Origin: Verrucomicrobiales bacterium
Lineage (GTDB): Bacteria; Verrucomicrobiota; Verrucomicrobiia; Limisphaerales; J093
Length of the DNA: 64,000 bases
Direction: 5' to 3'
NCBI GenBank assembly: GCA_024233215.1
Contig: JACKPW010000011.1
Location: 1 to 64,000, forward strand
Position 1 is the first letter of the stretch; every line of letters begins with the position of its first letter. Shown here one piece after another: positions 17,140 through 26,566 of the stretch. The notes below the pieces were generated by a model. It worked only from the letters and a program-made list of their open reading frames with translations, did no database searches and was not told the origin of the DNA. A program made the translations under genes and the position numbers.

Positions 17140-19203
17140 ATGCGAAACACAAGCACTTGGAACCGTCTCTCGAGCGTCGCGCTCGGCCTGGGCTGCCTGA
17201 TCCCCGCGCTGGCGCTGGGACCGGCGGACGTTGACCAGGCCATCGTCAGCGCCCGCGCCTACCACATTGGGGCACCGGGCACGGGTTTCCGGGAGGTGCA
17301 GCAGATCGTGCAGGCCACGCACGCCGGCGATCCGTTGCGACTGAACCTCGAGCAGCAGCTCCTGGACCTCGTGGTTTCCGAAGCCGACATCGAGGCCCGT
17401 CGCCTGGCCTGTCGGACCCTGTGGATCATCGGCGGCGAAGCATCGGTCGAACCGTTGCTCAAGCGGGTTGAAGACCCGGTTCATTGCGACATGGCCTGTT
17501 ACGCCCTGAGGAATCACCCGGCGCAGGCGGTCAATGCCGGCCTGGTTGCGACGCTTCCAGGGTTGTCGGGCAACCCCCGCATCGCCGTGATCAACCTGCT
17601 GGGCGACCGGCGCGCTCGCGAGGCCGTGGGAGTGCTGAGTGACTTCACGGCGGCCGGCGACCCGATCCTGTCGGAAGCCGCCCTGGCAGCGTTGGGACGC
17701 ATTGGCAGCCCGGCGGCAGCGCGGGCGTTGATGGAACGTTGGTCGGCCACCGGCGCGGATGCCTCCCCGGCCCTGCTTGATGCCGCGCTCCAGTGTGCCC
17801 AACGCCTGGAGGCAGCACGCCCCCGGATTGCCGCCCGGATCTACGGTCGGATGATGCGTTTGTCCGGGCAGTCCCGGCTTCGCGCAGCGGGATTGCTCGG
17901 TCGCGTGAGGATCGGGGGACCCGCTGCGCTGACGCTGTTGTCGGAGGCCCTTGGCAACGAGGACGATTACCTCGCCACGACCGCCTTGTCGCAGATCGGA
18001 ACCCTGCCCGGCGAGGACGTGACCGCGATCTTCGTTCGGCGGCTGGAGACGCTGCCGGTTGAGCGACAGGGTGGGTTGTTACGAGCGTTGACGGCCCGCG
18101 ATGATCGTTCGCTGCTCCCGATTGCAGTGAAGCATGCCGCGGCCGATGACGAGGCCCTGGCGGTCGCCGCGATTGAAGCGTTGGGGCGGTTTGGGGACGC
18201 GTCGGTGACGCCCCTGCTGATCGGAGTCGTTTCCGAAAAGGCTGGGTCGCGACGTGCCGCCGCGGTGGCCGCCCTGCGCGAACTCCGGGGCCACGGGGTG
18301 GACGAAGCCCTGTTGAACGCGCGGCTTCCGGAGGACGACACGGCCGCGGTGGCGTTGGTGGGCGTGATCGCAGACCGTGGGATTACGGATGCGGTATCGT
18401 CGATGTTGCAGACGGTGGGGATCCGCACGGGCGCCGTCGAGGTCGCGGAATTCAGGGCACTGGCCCGACTGGCTTCTGCGGGGGATTTGCGGGCGGTGGC
18501 GTCGACACTCCGGTTCGCAGAAGCCGGTGAAGGGCTGACCGCCGCCACGGAATGCCTGCGGCAGGTTGCCCTGAAACATCCCGATGCCGGTGAAGCCTCC
18601 AGGGTTCTCCTCGAACAATATGCCGTCACCCCGGCTCCGCCGGAGCGTGCCGCGCTGCTGCAGGTGCTGGCGAGTCTGGCGGATCCCCGCGGGTTGGCCG
18701 CCCTGACCGCCGCGCTGTACGACGGCGAGGGCGGGCTGCCTGGCACAGCCTTGCGGCTCCTGGCGGATTGGCCTGAGGTCAGCGCGTTGCCGACGCTCAT
18801 GGCGATTGCCAGGGCGGAGGGCGGGCCCAAGGAACGCATCATCGCCCTGCGCGGCGCCTTGCGGCTGCTGGCGGAAGCCAGACCGTCGGGAACCCGGGAC
18901 CTGCTTCGGGACTATCGTGAGGCGTTGTTTCTGGCCCAACGCGACGAGGAACGCCGTCTCGCTCTCGCCGGGCTGGGAGCCACCGGCCTGCCTGAGGCCA
19001 CGGATCTTGTGCTGCCTTTCCTGAAGAACTTCGCGCTCCGGGCCGAGGCTGCCCATGCCGTGCTGGCAATCGCGCGCCAAACCACCCCGGATGCGCGCGC
19101 AGCGACCCACGCCGCACTGCGTCAGGTTCTGGAAGCGGATGTGCCGGACAACCTGAAAGTCGAGGCCCGGAAGCTGCTGGAACCACCGGACGCCGCACAA
19201 TGA
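17140..19203 (+). CDS. Exported HEAT-repeat protein
   Basis: A 687-residue protein. The start MRNTSTWNRLSSVALG at 17140 gives a good signal peptide; an ATG at 17095 overlapping the previous stop is an alternative. From about residue 60 to the end it consists of degenerate ~30-residue helical pairs with HEAT features (EAVGVLSDFTAAGDPILSEA, AALAALGRIGSPAAARAL). This predicts an alpha-solenoid binding scaffold in the periplasm. It lies between an exported oxidoreductase and a GNAT gene, overlapping the latter by four bases. The partner is unknown. Confidence 0.78.
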   Translation: MRNTSTWNRLSSVALGLGCLIPALALGPADVDQAIVSARAYHIGAPGTGFREVQQIVQATHAGDPLRLNLEQQLLDLVVSEADIEARRLACRTLWIIGGEASVEPLLKRVEDPVHCDMACYALRNHPAQAVNAGLVATLPGLSGNPRIAVINLLGDRRAREAVGVLSDFTAAGDPILSEAALAALGRIGSPAAARALMERWSATGADASPALLDAALQCAQRLEAARPRIAARIYGRMMRLSGQSRLRAAGLLGRVRIGGPAALTLLSEALGNEDDYLATTALSQIGTLPGEDVTAIFVRRLETLPVERQGGLLRALTARDDRSLLPIAVKHAAADDEALAVAAIEALGRFGDASVTPLLIGVVSEKAGSRRAAAVAALRELRGHGVDEALLNARLPEDDTAAVALVGVIADRGITDAVSSMLQTVGIRTGAVEVAEFRALARLASAGDLRAVASTLRFAEAGEGLTAATECLRQVALKHPDAGEASRVLLEQYAVTPAPPERAALLQVLASLADPRGLAALTAALYDGEGGLPGTALRLLADWPEVSALPTLMAIARAEGGPKERIIALRGALRLLAEARPSGTRDLLRDYREALFLAQRDEERRLALAGLGATGLPEATDLVLPFLKNFALRAEAAHAVLAIARQTTPDARAATHAALRQVLEADVPDNLKVEARKLLEPPDAAQ

Positions 19204-19652
19204 ACGGGGCGCCCGCCAATTACGAAATCTCGACCGACCGAAACCGACTGGACGTCGGCCTGATCCACGGGTTCCTGCGCGAGACCGACTGGGCCCGCGA
19301 CATTCCGCGGGAGGTCGTCGAACGTTCCATCGAGAACTCGCTCTGCTTCGGGGCCTTTCAGGGCGACGCGCAAGTGGGTTTCGCGCGGGTGGTCACGGAC
19401 TTCGTCTGTCTGGCCTACGTGGCGGATGTATTCGTGCTGCCGCAGCATCGTGGGCGCGGGGTGGCCCGGCGGTTGATGCAGGCGGTGGTCGATCATCCGG
19501 CGCTGCAGTTGGTCCGCCGCCTGCTGTTGGCCACCCAGGACGCCCACGGCCTTTACACGAAGTTCGGGTTCCAGCCGCTGGCCCATCCGGACCACTACCT
19601 GACCCTCCACCGGCCAGGCATTTATCAGGAACTCAAGCCCGCCGGCGATTGA
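19200..19652 (+). CDS. GNAT family N-acetyltransferase
   Basis: A 150-residue protein. The acetyl-CoA binding motif is QHRGRGVARRLMQAV (R/QxxGxG/A type), preceded by the strand LAYVADVFVLP and followed by LLATQDAHGLYTKFGFQPL, the usual C-terminal part with the Tyr general acid. The start overlaps the HEAT-repeat gene stop (ATGA). It transfers an acetyl group from acetyl-CoA to an amine; the acceptor is not identifiable. Confidence 0.88.
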   Translation: MNGAPANYEISTDRNRLDVGLIHGFLRETDWARDIPREVVERSIENSLCFGAFQGDAQVGFARVVTDFVCLAYVADVFVLPQHRGRGVARRLMQAVVDHPALQLVRRLLLATQDAHGLYTKFGFQPLAHPDHYLTLHRPGIYQELKPAGD

Positions 19653-19752
19653 GAGCGGCGGACCGGGGCTTTCCATGGCCCATCCCGCGCTGGCGTGGCA
19701 AGCCATGGCCTCGCACCCGATCCGGCGTTCCGGGCATGCCCGGCGTCCGAAA

Positions 19753-20733
19753 CTACGGGAGATTCGCTCGGGCGGCGCAGCTCTGGATCGCGCTCTTCTG
19801 CCTGCCGGTCAGAATGCCAGCCTGCTTCAGCCCATTGGTCAGGGATGCCACGCAGGATACGAAACCCCCATGCGTGGTTGCCTGGGCCGCGCAGGCATTG
19901 ACGAGGTCGGACAACTGAATCCCGCCGGTGAACAGGAGGTTCTCCACACCGGTGTCGCAGCCGTCGATGGTCAGGTTCCCGCAGGTACCCTGGTAGCTCC
20001 AGGACACGATGTCATGGTCGCCGTACGCACCGAACGTGGCCGCGGTGAATCCCACGAATCCGGCCTCTGAGCCCAGGACGCCGGGAATGTCAACGATCCG
20101 GGCAAGGGTCGCAACCGCAGGACGCACGCCGGTGTCACTGACGCGAACCTCCAGCAGCACCCCATCGTAGTCGACCCACACACTCCGGAGATTTCCATCG
20201 TCGAAACGCCCGGGAACCCCGGCGGCCGCCAGGCTCACCAGGTCACCATCGGCGTCGATGCCGACGTGGTTCGAATCGGGATCCTGTCCCGGGTTCTGCC
20301 AGGTGTCGATTTCCACCGCGATGCTTGGCGTGAGACCCCCGTAGCCCAATCCCCCGCCGAGCCACCCCAGGGCATTCGCCCCCACCCCTTGGATGGTGAA
20401 CGTCAGCCCGTCACCCCCGGGTTCCCCGTTCGGGTCGGGGAACCCTCCGGACGCACCGATCCGAAACTCAAAGAAGCAGGAGAAGCCCTTCACGCAGACC
20501 ATCTCCGAGGTGAAGGCACTCCCTCCGTTCCCTCCCAGGTCAACCGCCGGCACCAACCGCAGGACCGGTGCGGGATCAATGCCATTGTCGACAGTCGCAC
20601 TCGATCCGTTGAGCGCCAGGCCGGCGGGGTCCGAGAAATCCGGAAACGAGACCTGCCCCAATGCAGGAAGACCGACCAGGAACAGAATCGGAAGGGTGGT
20701 TCTTGGGATCATCGTCGATGGTTTGCTTCTCAT
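19753..20733 (-). CDS. Secreted L-type (legume-like) lectin domain protein
   Basis: A 326-residue protein with a signal peptide (IPRTTLPILFLVGLPALGQV). The lectin beta-sandwich spans about residues 30-235, with FFEFRIGA, GDGLTFTIQG, SIAVEIDTWQN, SNHVGIDADGD and the acidic DxWxNPxxD metal-site pattern seen in legume lectins. A short C-terminal region has paired cysteines (TCGNLTIDGCDTG, NACAAQ, SCVASL) that may be dockerin-like or disulfide-linked. Start alternatives are 20733 and 20712; a perfect inverted repeat lies just upstream. It probably binds carbohydrate outside the cell. Confidence 0.8.
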   Translation of the reverse strand: MRSKPSTMIPRTTLPILFLVGLPALGQVSFPDFSDPAGLALNGSSATVDNGIDPAPVLRLVPAVDLGGNGGSAFTSEMVCVKGFSCFFEFRIGASGGFPDPNGEPGGDGLTFTIQGVGANALGWLGGGLGYGGLTPSIAVEIDTWQNPGQDPDSNHVGIDADGDLVSLAAAGVPGRFDDGNLRSVWVDYDGVLLEVRVSDTGVRPAVATLARIVDIPGVLGSEAGFVGFTAATFGAYGDHDIVSWSYQGTCGNLTIDGCDTGVENLLFTGGIQLSDLVNACAAQATTHGGFVSCVASLTNGLKQAGILTGRQKSAIQSCAARANLP

Positions 20734-20739
20734 TGTTAA

Positions 20740-20762
20740 CGACTAATAATCGCGATTAGTCG
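20740..20762. promoter_or_regulatory. Perfect inverted repeat upstream of lectin gene
   Basis: CGACTAAT, seven bases, then ATTAGTCG: 8-bp perfect arms in an AT-rich patch unlike the GC-rich surroundings. The repeat ends 7 bases before the first possible lectin start. It could be an operator or part of the promoter; the regulator is unknown. Confidence 0.5.
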
Positions 20763-20895
20763 CGCATCGGCACCGCGCTGTCAAGTGATGGGGGCCTCAT
20801 TGGTGAATCCGCGGCGCCCTTCGGATTCCCGGCCGGCGCCAGGGTTCATCCTCCAAAGGCCGGACGCCCATTGGGGCCGAGGCCGGTCGACGGAA

Positions 20896-22866
20896 CTAGG
20901 GGGCCTCGGTGGAACCGCCAAACGCCGGGCCGGGCAGGCGGAAGTCGCCGTCGCGGCGGGTGACCCCTTCGGCATCGAGCTTTTCAATCAACGGCACCAT
21001 GAGCCGGCGGGTGCAGCCCACCTCCTTGCGCAGGTCGCTGACCGTGGCCTGGCCGGCCTGACGCAGGCAGCGTTTGACGCCGCGCACCGCCCTTGAGTAG
21101 GCCCCGGCGGCCAGGACCAGATCCGTCCCCAGCGCCACGGCCTCGCCGTTTTGAATCAGGAACCGCAGGGCCTCGAAGCCCGTGCGGTCCGGGGCCAGTT
21201 CCTTGCGCGAAGGGGGATCCAGGGGACGCGCCAGCAGGATGCCCCGAATCCGGCTGCCAGCGGCCTCGAGGTGGGGCGGCAGCGACAGCCGGTGGTTCTT
21301 CCGGCCGATGGCGCTCCCGTGCTGCACGAAGCCGGCCCCGAGCAGGGAGTTCACCACCGCTTCGAAAACCCCCTGGGTGACCAGCGCGCTCTTGAGCGCC
21401 ACGCGCAGCTGCGCGAGCGAAAGGCCCGCCCGTTCCGGATGAGCCTGATGCTCGAAGTCAATGGCCTCAATGGCGCCCTGCCGCACCGCCAGCCACCAGT
21501 TGCCATCGAACAACAGGGATCCTTGACCGGCCAGCATGCCGGACTCGATCAATCGGGCGACACAGGTCTCGATCGTGTCGGCGCTGAAGCGCGTCTTTAC
21601 GAGCAGTCCGGTGCGGCTCGCGGCCCCGCGACGTCGCATCTCGGTGCCGACCCACACCGCCGGATCTTCCAGGGCGGCCGCCCGCAGTGAAAGCAGTTCG
21701 CCCTGGGCCTCTTCGCGCCAGGCCCGACGGTCGGCGTCGGGATCGAGCACGACGCCCCCGGCCAGCGTGACCTGTTCGGCGGAATCGCGGATGACCAGGC
21801 GGTCGCCGGCGAAGACATAGACCGGTTTGCCAAAGCGGAGCTCGGCCAACGCGCTCTGCCCCGGCTTGAGCGTACCCACCTCGCGGAGCCGAATCCGTGC
21901 GGGAGTGCAGGTCGCACCATGATGCACGCGGACCAGGGTGCCGTCCTTCAACGGCCGGGCGGCCGGTTCATCCAGCCCCTTCAACCGGACCGACCGCTCG
22001 AGCCGCACGTCCAGGGTGTCATGCGGTCGCCCAAGCTCGGGGGTGGTCACGATCTGTCCGCGGGCCACCCCGCGGGGGTCGACCTCGGACCGGAGGTCGG
22101 CATCCGCCAGATTCAAAGCCACGCGCATGCCGGGGACGGCACGGTCCAGCTCGCTGTTGTGACTCTGCAATCCGCGGAGGCGGGAAGTTCGCCCGACCGG
22201 CTGCAGCATCACCGTTTGGCCGCGCTCGAGCGCACCGCCCACGAGGGTTCCGGTCACCACCGTCCCGACCCCCTTCAGACTGAAGGCGCGATCCACCGAC
22301 AGCCGGGGTTTGCCTGAATCCGGCGGGGCCGGCAGGGTGGCAAGCACCCGGCCCAGGGTGACGCGCAACTCGTCGATACCGCGGCCGTCGGTGATGGAGG
22401 TGGGCACAATGGGGGCGTCGGCGAACGGGCTGTCCTGCAGTCGGCCCCGGACCTGTGCGGTCAGCGTCGCTTCGGGCACGGTGGCCAGGTCCGCTTTGGT
22501 CAATGCCACGATGGCGTGCCGCACGCCAAGGTAGGTCAGGATCTGCAGATGCTCCTCGGTCTGCGGCATCCAGCCGTCATCGGCCGCCACCACCAGCAAT
22601 GCGAGGTCGATTGACCCCACGCCCGCCACCATGTTCTTCACGAAATCCTCGTGGCCCGGCACGTCGACGATGCCGAGATCATACGTGCCTTCGGAGGCTC
22701 CGGGAGCGGGCAGCAGAAGGTGGGCAAAGCCCAGATCGATGGTGATGCCCCGCGTCTTCTCCTCCGGCAGACGGTCGGGATCGGTGCCGGTCAGGGCTTT
22801 CACGAGCGCGCTCTTGCCATGATCCACATGGCCGGCCGTCGCGAGGATGTAATGGTGCGTCTGCAT
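20896..22866 (-). CDS. selB: Selenocysteine-specific elongation factor
   Basis: A 656-residue translational GTPase that brings Sec-tRNA(Sec) to UGA codons marked by a SECIS element. GTPase motifs are GHVDHGKSALVKAL, the switch II DVPGHEDFVKNMVAG, and ALTKADL. Beta-barrel domains 2 and 3 follow (about 180-350). The C-terminal ~300 residues are winged-helix repeats ending CTRRLMVPLIEKLDAEGVTR, characteristic of SelB and absent from EF-Tu. The start MQTHHYILATAGHVDHGKS at 22866 is chosen; an upstream in-frame extension through a GC hairpin is rejected. selA, selC and selD are not within reach in this window. Confidence 0.92.
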   Translation of the reverse strand: MQTHHYILATAGHVDHGKSALVKALTGTDPDRLPEEKTRGITIDLGFAHLLLPAPGASEGTYDLGIVDVPGHEDFVKNMVAGVGSIDLALLVVAADDGWMPQTEEHLQILTYLGVRHAIVALTKADLATVPEATLTAQVRGRLQDSPFADAPIVPTSITDGRGIDELRVTLGRVLATLPAPPDSGKPRLSVDRAFSLKGVGTVVTGTLVGGALERGQTVMLQPVGRTSRLRGLQSHNSELDRAVPGMRVALNLADADLRSEVDPRGVARGQIVTTPELGRPHDTLDVRLERSVRLKGLDEPAARPLKDGTLVRVHHGATCTPARIRLREVGTLKPGQSALAELRFGKPVYVFAGDRLVIRDSAEQVTLAGGVVLDPDADRRAWREEAQGELLSLRAAALEDPAVWVGTEMRRRGAASRTGLLVKTRFSADTIETCVARLIESGMLAGQGSLLFDGNWWLAVRQGAIEAIDFEHQAHPERAGLSLAQLRVALKSALVTQGVFEAVVNSLLGAGFVQHGSAIGRKNHRLSLPPHLEAAGSRIRGILLARPLDPPSRKELAPDRTGFEALRFLIQNGEAVALGTDLVLAAGAYSRAVRGVKRCLRQAGQATVSDLRKEVGCTRRLMVPLIEKLDAEGVTRRDGDFRLPGPAFGGSTEAP

Positions 22867-22880
22867 GGACGTAATGGCAC

Positions 22881-22899
22881 GGGCCCCCGCGGGGGGCCC
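22881..22899 (-). promoter_or_regulatory. GC hairpin in the selB leader
   Basis: GGGCCCCC, three bases, then GGGGGCCC: an 8-bp G/C-only stem, 14 bases upstream of the selB ATG. No Shine-Dalgarno sequence is visible between the stem and the start. It could limit initiation or be chance in GC-rich DNA. Confidence 0.35.
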
Positions 22900-23035
22900 C
22901 GCCGCAGGAGGCAGCATAGGCGCGACCGACCGGGCAGGAAACGGCAAATCGCCGGATGACCGATGGGTCAATCCGAAGTCGCCGAATCGGGGTTGACGCA
23001 AAGTGCTCTAAAGATATCGTTCACTTCTTTTTATT

Positions 23036-24625
23036 ATGGGATACGTCAATGGAACTCCGAACGGACTGCTTCGAAACAGCATGCTGGCAATGGCAGGACT
23101 GGTCTCCGGCATGGCCTTGCTGGCCGATGCGCCGCCCTTGTTGAACGTGGTGTCCCTCGGCGCGGGATCGCACGAAGGGAACGGCATCGTGGCGGATGGC
23201 ACGGGCCAGGTCTATGTGACCGGCCAGCACCAGGCCAACCGCTATGACGCGGGCACGGCCACGGCGTACAGCGACCTGGGCGGGGAATCCTTCGCCACGG
23301 CCGGGCGGACGGATTTCTTTCTCATGAAACTCAATGCAGCCCTGGAACCCGTCTGGACCCGCAGTGCCGGTTCCTCGCAGTACGATTTCGGCACCGCGTT
23401 GCGGGTGACTTCGGATGGCGATGTGATTGTCAGCGCCGTCTATCAGGCGCCCATGGACCTGGGGGAAACCGCGCTGCCCAACGCGAATCCGGGCCGCGCC
23501 GATTCGTTCGTGGCGCGGTACGGTGCGGAGGGTTCCCTGGAGTGGGTGGCCACCATCAACGGCTCCGAGGACGCCATCATCGACGACATCTTCCTCGACA
23601 GCACCGGCCAGGTCTATGCCGCGGGACGCATCTCCGATCAGGTGACCTTCGGGGCCCATCAGATCGGGGCCCGGTTTCAGTACCGCAGTTTTCTGGCGAA
23701 ACTGGACGCCGCCGGGAATTGGCTCTGGGCCCGGGAAGTGATCGGGGCCCGCGACACCGGCAACACTGCGGTGCGGGTGGTGACCGACAACGAGATCCTC
23801 GTGGCGGGATGTTTCCGCGCCGGCGACAGCGGCATCTACGCCGCCAGCTACGACGCGGCCGGCACGCAGACCAGGATGAAGCGGATGGTCGGGGGCAGCC
23901 AGGACGAGGTTTCCGACATCGAGGTCGATGGCGCCGGCAACATCCTCCTCAGCGGCCGGCTTTCCGGGGCATCCCTCGACTTCGGCGACGCCGTGGTGCT
24001 GGAGAATCCCACGGTGTTCTTCGCCGGCTTTCTGGCGCGGTTGGACGCGAATCATGTGGCGACCTGGGCGACCCTGACCGGCAGTCGGGGCTACGAGATC
24101 GTGGCAGGGCCCAATGGCGGGACCGTGGTGGCGGGCTACTACGACGGCCAGCAGGTTCATCTGGGCGGAGAAGCCCTGGTCAACGCGGGCGGCGTGGATG
24201 CCTTCGTGGGGGGGCTGGACGATGCCGGGGCGGTGCAGTGGCACACGGAATTCAGCTCGAGTGGAAGTGACCTGGCGCGTGCCATTGCGGTTGACGCGGA
24301 CGGGAGTTTGCTGGTCACCGGCGAGGCGGTGGGGACGGTGGCATTCGGGAAACCGGAGTACGAAGGGGCGGTCTTTGTGGCGCGGCTGGGTGCGATGGAA
24401 GTGACACCGAAAGGCCCTCCCCTGAGCATCCGGCTCCTGGACGCAAAGGTCCGCGTGAGCTGGCCCGCGGAAAGCACCGGCTACGCACTGGAGGGAACGA
24501 CCGATCTGAACGTGCCGTTTGGCCCGCTCACACCCGCACCGGTGCCGGTTGAAGGAAGTGCGAACACCTATGAACTCGAGCCCCCGGACACGGTCGGTTT
24601 CCTGCGGTTGAAGGGGCTGCCGTAG
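23036..24625 (+). CDS. Exported SBBP-repeat beta-propeller protein
   Basis: A 529-residue protein with an N-terminal signal (NSMLAMAGLVSGMALLADA). It contains about seven repeats of the SBBP type (GNGIVADGTGQVYVTGQHQA, DGDVIVSAVYQAP, SDIEVDGAGNILLSGR), which fold as a beta-propeller. Residues about 460-529 form a small beta domain (RVSWPAESTGYALEGTTDL) found at the C-terminus of many verrucomicrobial secreted proteins. An ATG at 23081 is an alternative start. It is divergent from selB, with 169 bases between. Function unknown; probably extracellular binding. Confidence 0.8.
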   Translation: MGYVNGTPNGLLRNSMLAMAGLVSGMALLADAPPLLNVVSLGAGSHEGNGIVADGTGQVYVTGQHQANRYDAGTATAYSDLGGESFATAGRTDFFLMKLNAALEPVWTRSAGSSQYDFGTALRVTSDGDVIVSAVYQAPMDLGETALPNANPGRADSFVARYGAEGSLEWVATINGSEDAIIDDIFLDSTGQVYAAGRISDQVTFGAHQIGARFQYRSFLAKLDAAGNWLWAREVIGARDTGNTAVRVVTDNEILVAGCFRAGDSGIYAASYDAAGTQTRMKRMVGGSQDEVSDIEVDGAGNILLSGRLSGASLDFGDAVVLENPTVFFAGFLARLDANHVATWATLTGSRGYEIVAGPNGGTVVAGYYDGQQVHLGGEALVNAGGVDAFVGGLDDAGAVQWHTEFSSSGSDLARAIAVDADGSLLVTGEAVGTVAFGKPEYEGAVFVARLGAMEVTPKGPPLSIRLLDAKVRVSWPAESTGYALEGTTDLNVPFGPLTPAPVPVEGSANTYELEPPDTVGFLRLKGLP

Positions 24626-24745
24626 CTCTGCAGCAAAGGGCTCAATCGTAACGAGGCACCCAGACCAGGGGAGGGCACGCGGCGAGGCGCCGGCTTGAGC
24701 AACCGGGCCGGTCGCGCTCCCCAGTTGCCGCACCTTGGATACAGC

Positions 24746-25309
24746 TCAGCGGCTGCGCAGGGTGCGGAGGGCGGTCCAGACCCCCACGACGGCGCCGGAG
24801 AGGTGGCCTTCCCAGGAAATCGGACCGGCCTGCGGCAGGACTCCGTAGAAGATCCCGCCGAAGGCCACCACCACGAACACGGCAACGAACAAGGATCGCC
24901 AGCTTCGCAAGACCACCCCCGCGACGATCAGGAAAGCTGCCACGCCGAAAATGACGGAGCTTGCGCCCACGTGCACCGAATCCGGGCGACCGATCATCCA
25001 GGTTCCCAGTCCGCTGCCAAACCAGATCAGGGCGAGGGTGCGACCGGGATGATATCTCGGGTTGGTGAACAGCAGGGTGAGCAGCACGAACAACGGCAGC
25101 CCGTTGGCGGCGACATGCGCAAGGCCGGCGTGGATCAGCGGGCTCCAGAGAATCCCCAACAGGCCGGGGGCAGTCCGCGGGACGATGCCGAAGCGCACCA
25201 GGCCGAGGTGCAGGGTGAGATCGGCCAGGGTGATGGCGAAAAGGACCGCCACCAGCGAAACGCTGTTGCTCGCCGCCTGCCCGAAATCAGATGAACTGCG
25301 CCTGGTCAC
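24746..25309 (-). CDS. Rhomboid family intramembrane serine protease
   Basis: A 187-residue protein with about five or six membrane helices. Rhomboid marks are SPLIHAGLAHVAANGLPLF (HxxxHxxxN-type helix 2), the catalytic serine in SVHVGASSVIFG (GxSx motif), and the histidine in WEGHLSGAVVG of the last helix. These proteases cut membrane proteins within the bilayer. The catalytic Ser and His are both present, so it should be active. Substrate unknown. Confidence 0.85.
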   Translation of the reverse strand: MTRRSSSDFGQAASNSVSLVAVLFAITLADLTLHLGLVRFGIVPRTAPGLLGILWSPLIHAGLAHVAANGLPLFVLLTLLFTNPRYHPGRTLALIWFGSGLGTWMIGRPDSVHVGASSVIFGVAAFLIVAGVVLRSWRSLFVAVFVVVAFGGIFYGVLPQAGPISWEGHLSGAVVGVWTALRTLRSR

Positions 25310-25369
25310 AATCGAGTGCGACCATCCTGCCCCTTCCCGGCCCCGGGCCGCAAGGCCGTGGGCCCTTGA

Positions 25370-25975
25370 CTACGGGTTCTTCGCCCGTTCGACGCGGCCG
25401 TCGAAGTAGAGCGCGTTCTTCCCACTGTATCCTCCGCCGGGGCCGTGGAACCCGGACGCATCACCGATGAGCGGCGTGTTCAACCGCCCGCCGAAGATCG
25501 TTTCCACCACGGCCCGGGTCACCGGCGACAAATCCTCCTCCGGCCGGTCGTAAGAGGCGCCGTTCAGAAAGATGTTCCATTCGTAGCTCGTCCCCTCGCG
25601 GCTGAAGGTGGTCCGGTCGGCCGGGCACTTGAAGATGTTGGAGGTTTGGAGAAACGGCTTCAGCGCGGTGGTGACCGGGGTGAGTTCGGGGTTCAGGGTG
25701 GGCATCTGCGCGCAGACCGGCAGTCTTTGCTCGTTGTCCTGCACGTACAGTTCCACGGCCAGACCGATCTGGTGCAGGTTGTTGAGGCAGGCGGTGGCGA
25801 GCGCCTTGCTCTTGGCCTTGCTCAATCCGGGCATGAGCAGGCCGGCGAGGATCCCGATGATCGCAATCACCACCAGGAGTTCAACCAGGGTGAACGCCGT
25901 CGGGCGGCGCGGGGTGTTGTTTCCGGGGGGCAGCAAGGAGGTGGGTGTCATGGCAGAAGGAAGCGTGCGGTTCAA
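25370..25975 (-). CDS. Type II secretion-like pseudopilin (prepilin N-terminal motif)
   Basis: A 201-residue protein with the prepilin peptidase site and hydrophobic helix RPTAFTLVELLVVIAIIGIL (about residues 24-45). The rest is a DUF1559/H-X9-DG-type domain (KCPADRTTFS, YSGKNALYFDGRVERA). Such stand-alone pseudopilins are very numerous in Verrucomicrobiota, Lentisphaerota and Planctomycetota. The start at 25975 overlaps the stop of the upstream gene; an ATG eight codons later is possible. Role beyond pilus-like export is unknown. Confidence 0.88.
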   Translation of the reverse strand: MNRTLPSAMTPTSLLPPGNNTPRRPTAFTLVELLVVIAIIGILAGLLMPGLSKAKSKALATACLNNLHQIGLAVELYVQDNEQRLPVCAQMPTLNPELTPVTTALKPFLQTSNIFKCPADRTTFSREGTSYEWNIFLNGASYDRPEEDLSPVTRAVVETIFGGRLNTPLIGDASGFHGPGGGYSGKNALYFDGRVERAKNP

Positions 25976-26559
25976 CGGTTGCGGGCGTGGTCAAGGGTCA
26001 TCATCAACTCGGCAATCACCGGTGCGGTGGCCGAACGATACTGGACGTCACGACTGAGATACTGCTGGGTTGCCATCTGCATCTGGCGCTGGCCGGCGGC
26101 CGAATCCAGATACTGCCCGAGCGCCTCCCGTTCACTGGCGGACATCGTGGTCCGGTAACTCGAAATCCACTGCGCCGTGTCGGCGATGTTCGTCCGGCGC
26201 TCCCCCGGGTCCATGTGGTCCACCATGATTCCCATGGCCTCGATGCGGCCCGGGTCGAAGAAGTGCAGGAAGGCGTTCCGGCGGTTTTCGGGATCGTCCA
26301 GCGAACCGTAGCGGAGTTCCAGGAAACGCACCGCCGGATGCGGGGCCCGCCGTGCCGCGATCCCCGCCCGGAAATCGGCCAGGGCGGCCGCGCCGGTGTA
26401 GTGCCGGAACCGCCATTTGAACCACCCGACCCCGAGGGCGGCCAGCAGGAGCACCGCGGCCAGCGCCATGCCGGTCCGCTTGAGGAGGCGCTGTTTGCGG
26501 CTGGGCGGCCGTCCGTCCGGCTTCGCCGTGGGATTCGGAGTGGTCAGTTTGGATTTCAT
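25972..26559 (-). CDS. Single-TM protein of unknown function
   Basis: A 195-residue protein starting MKSKLTTPNPT at 26559. It has a basic cytoplasmic start (PPSRKQRLLKR), one membrane helix (about residues 36-55), and a helical extracytoplasmic domain (RFLELRYGSLDDPENRRNAF, HFFDPGRIEAMG). It overlaps the pseudopilin gene by four bases and follows the TetR gene by 7 bases, so the three form an operon that TetR may control. No family recognised. Confidence 0.65.
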   Translation of the reverse strand: MKSKLTTPNPTAKPDGRPPSRKQRLLKRTGMALAAVLLLAALGVGWFKWRFRHYTGAAALADFRAGIAARRAPHPAVRFLELRYGSLDDPENRRNAFLHFFDPGRIEAMGIMVDHMDPGERRTNIADTAQWISSYRTTMSASEREALGQYLDSAAGQRQMQMATQQYLSRDVQYRSATAPVIAELMMTLDHARNR

Positions 26560-26566
26560 CGCAGGT

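Noticed and set aside
20262..20285. tRNA T-arm-like GGTTCGAATC
   Set aside because: It lies inside the lectin coding sequence and no acceptor or anticodon arms can be folded around it.
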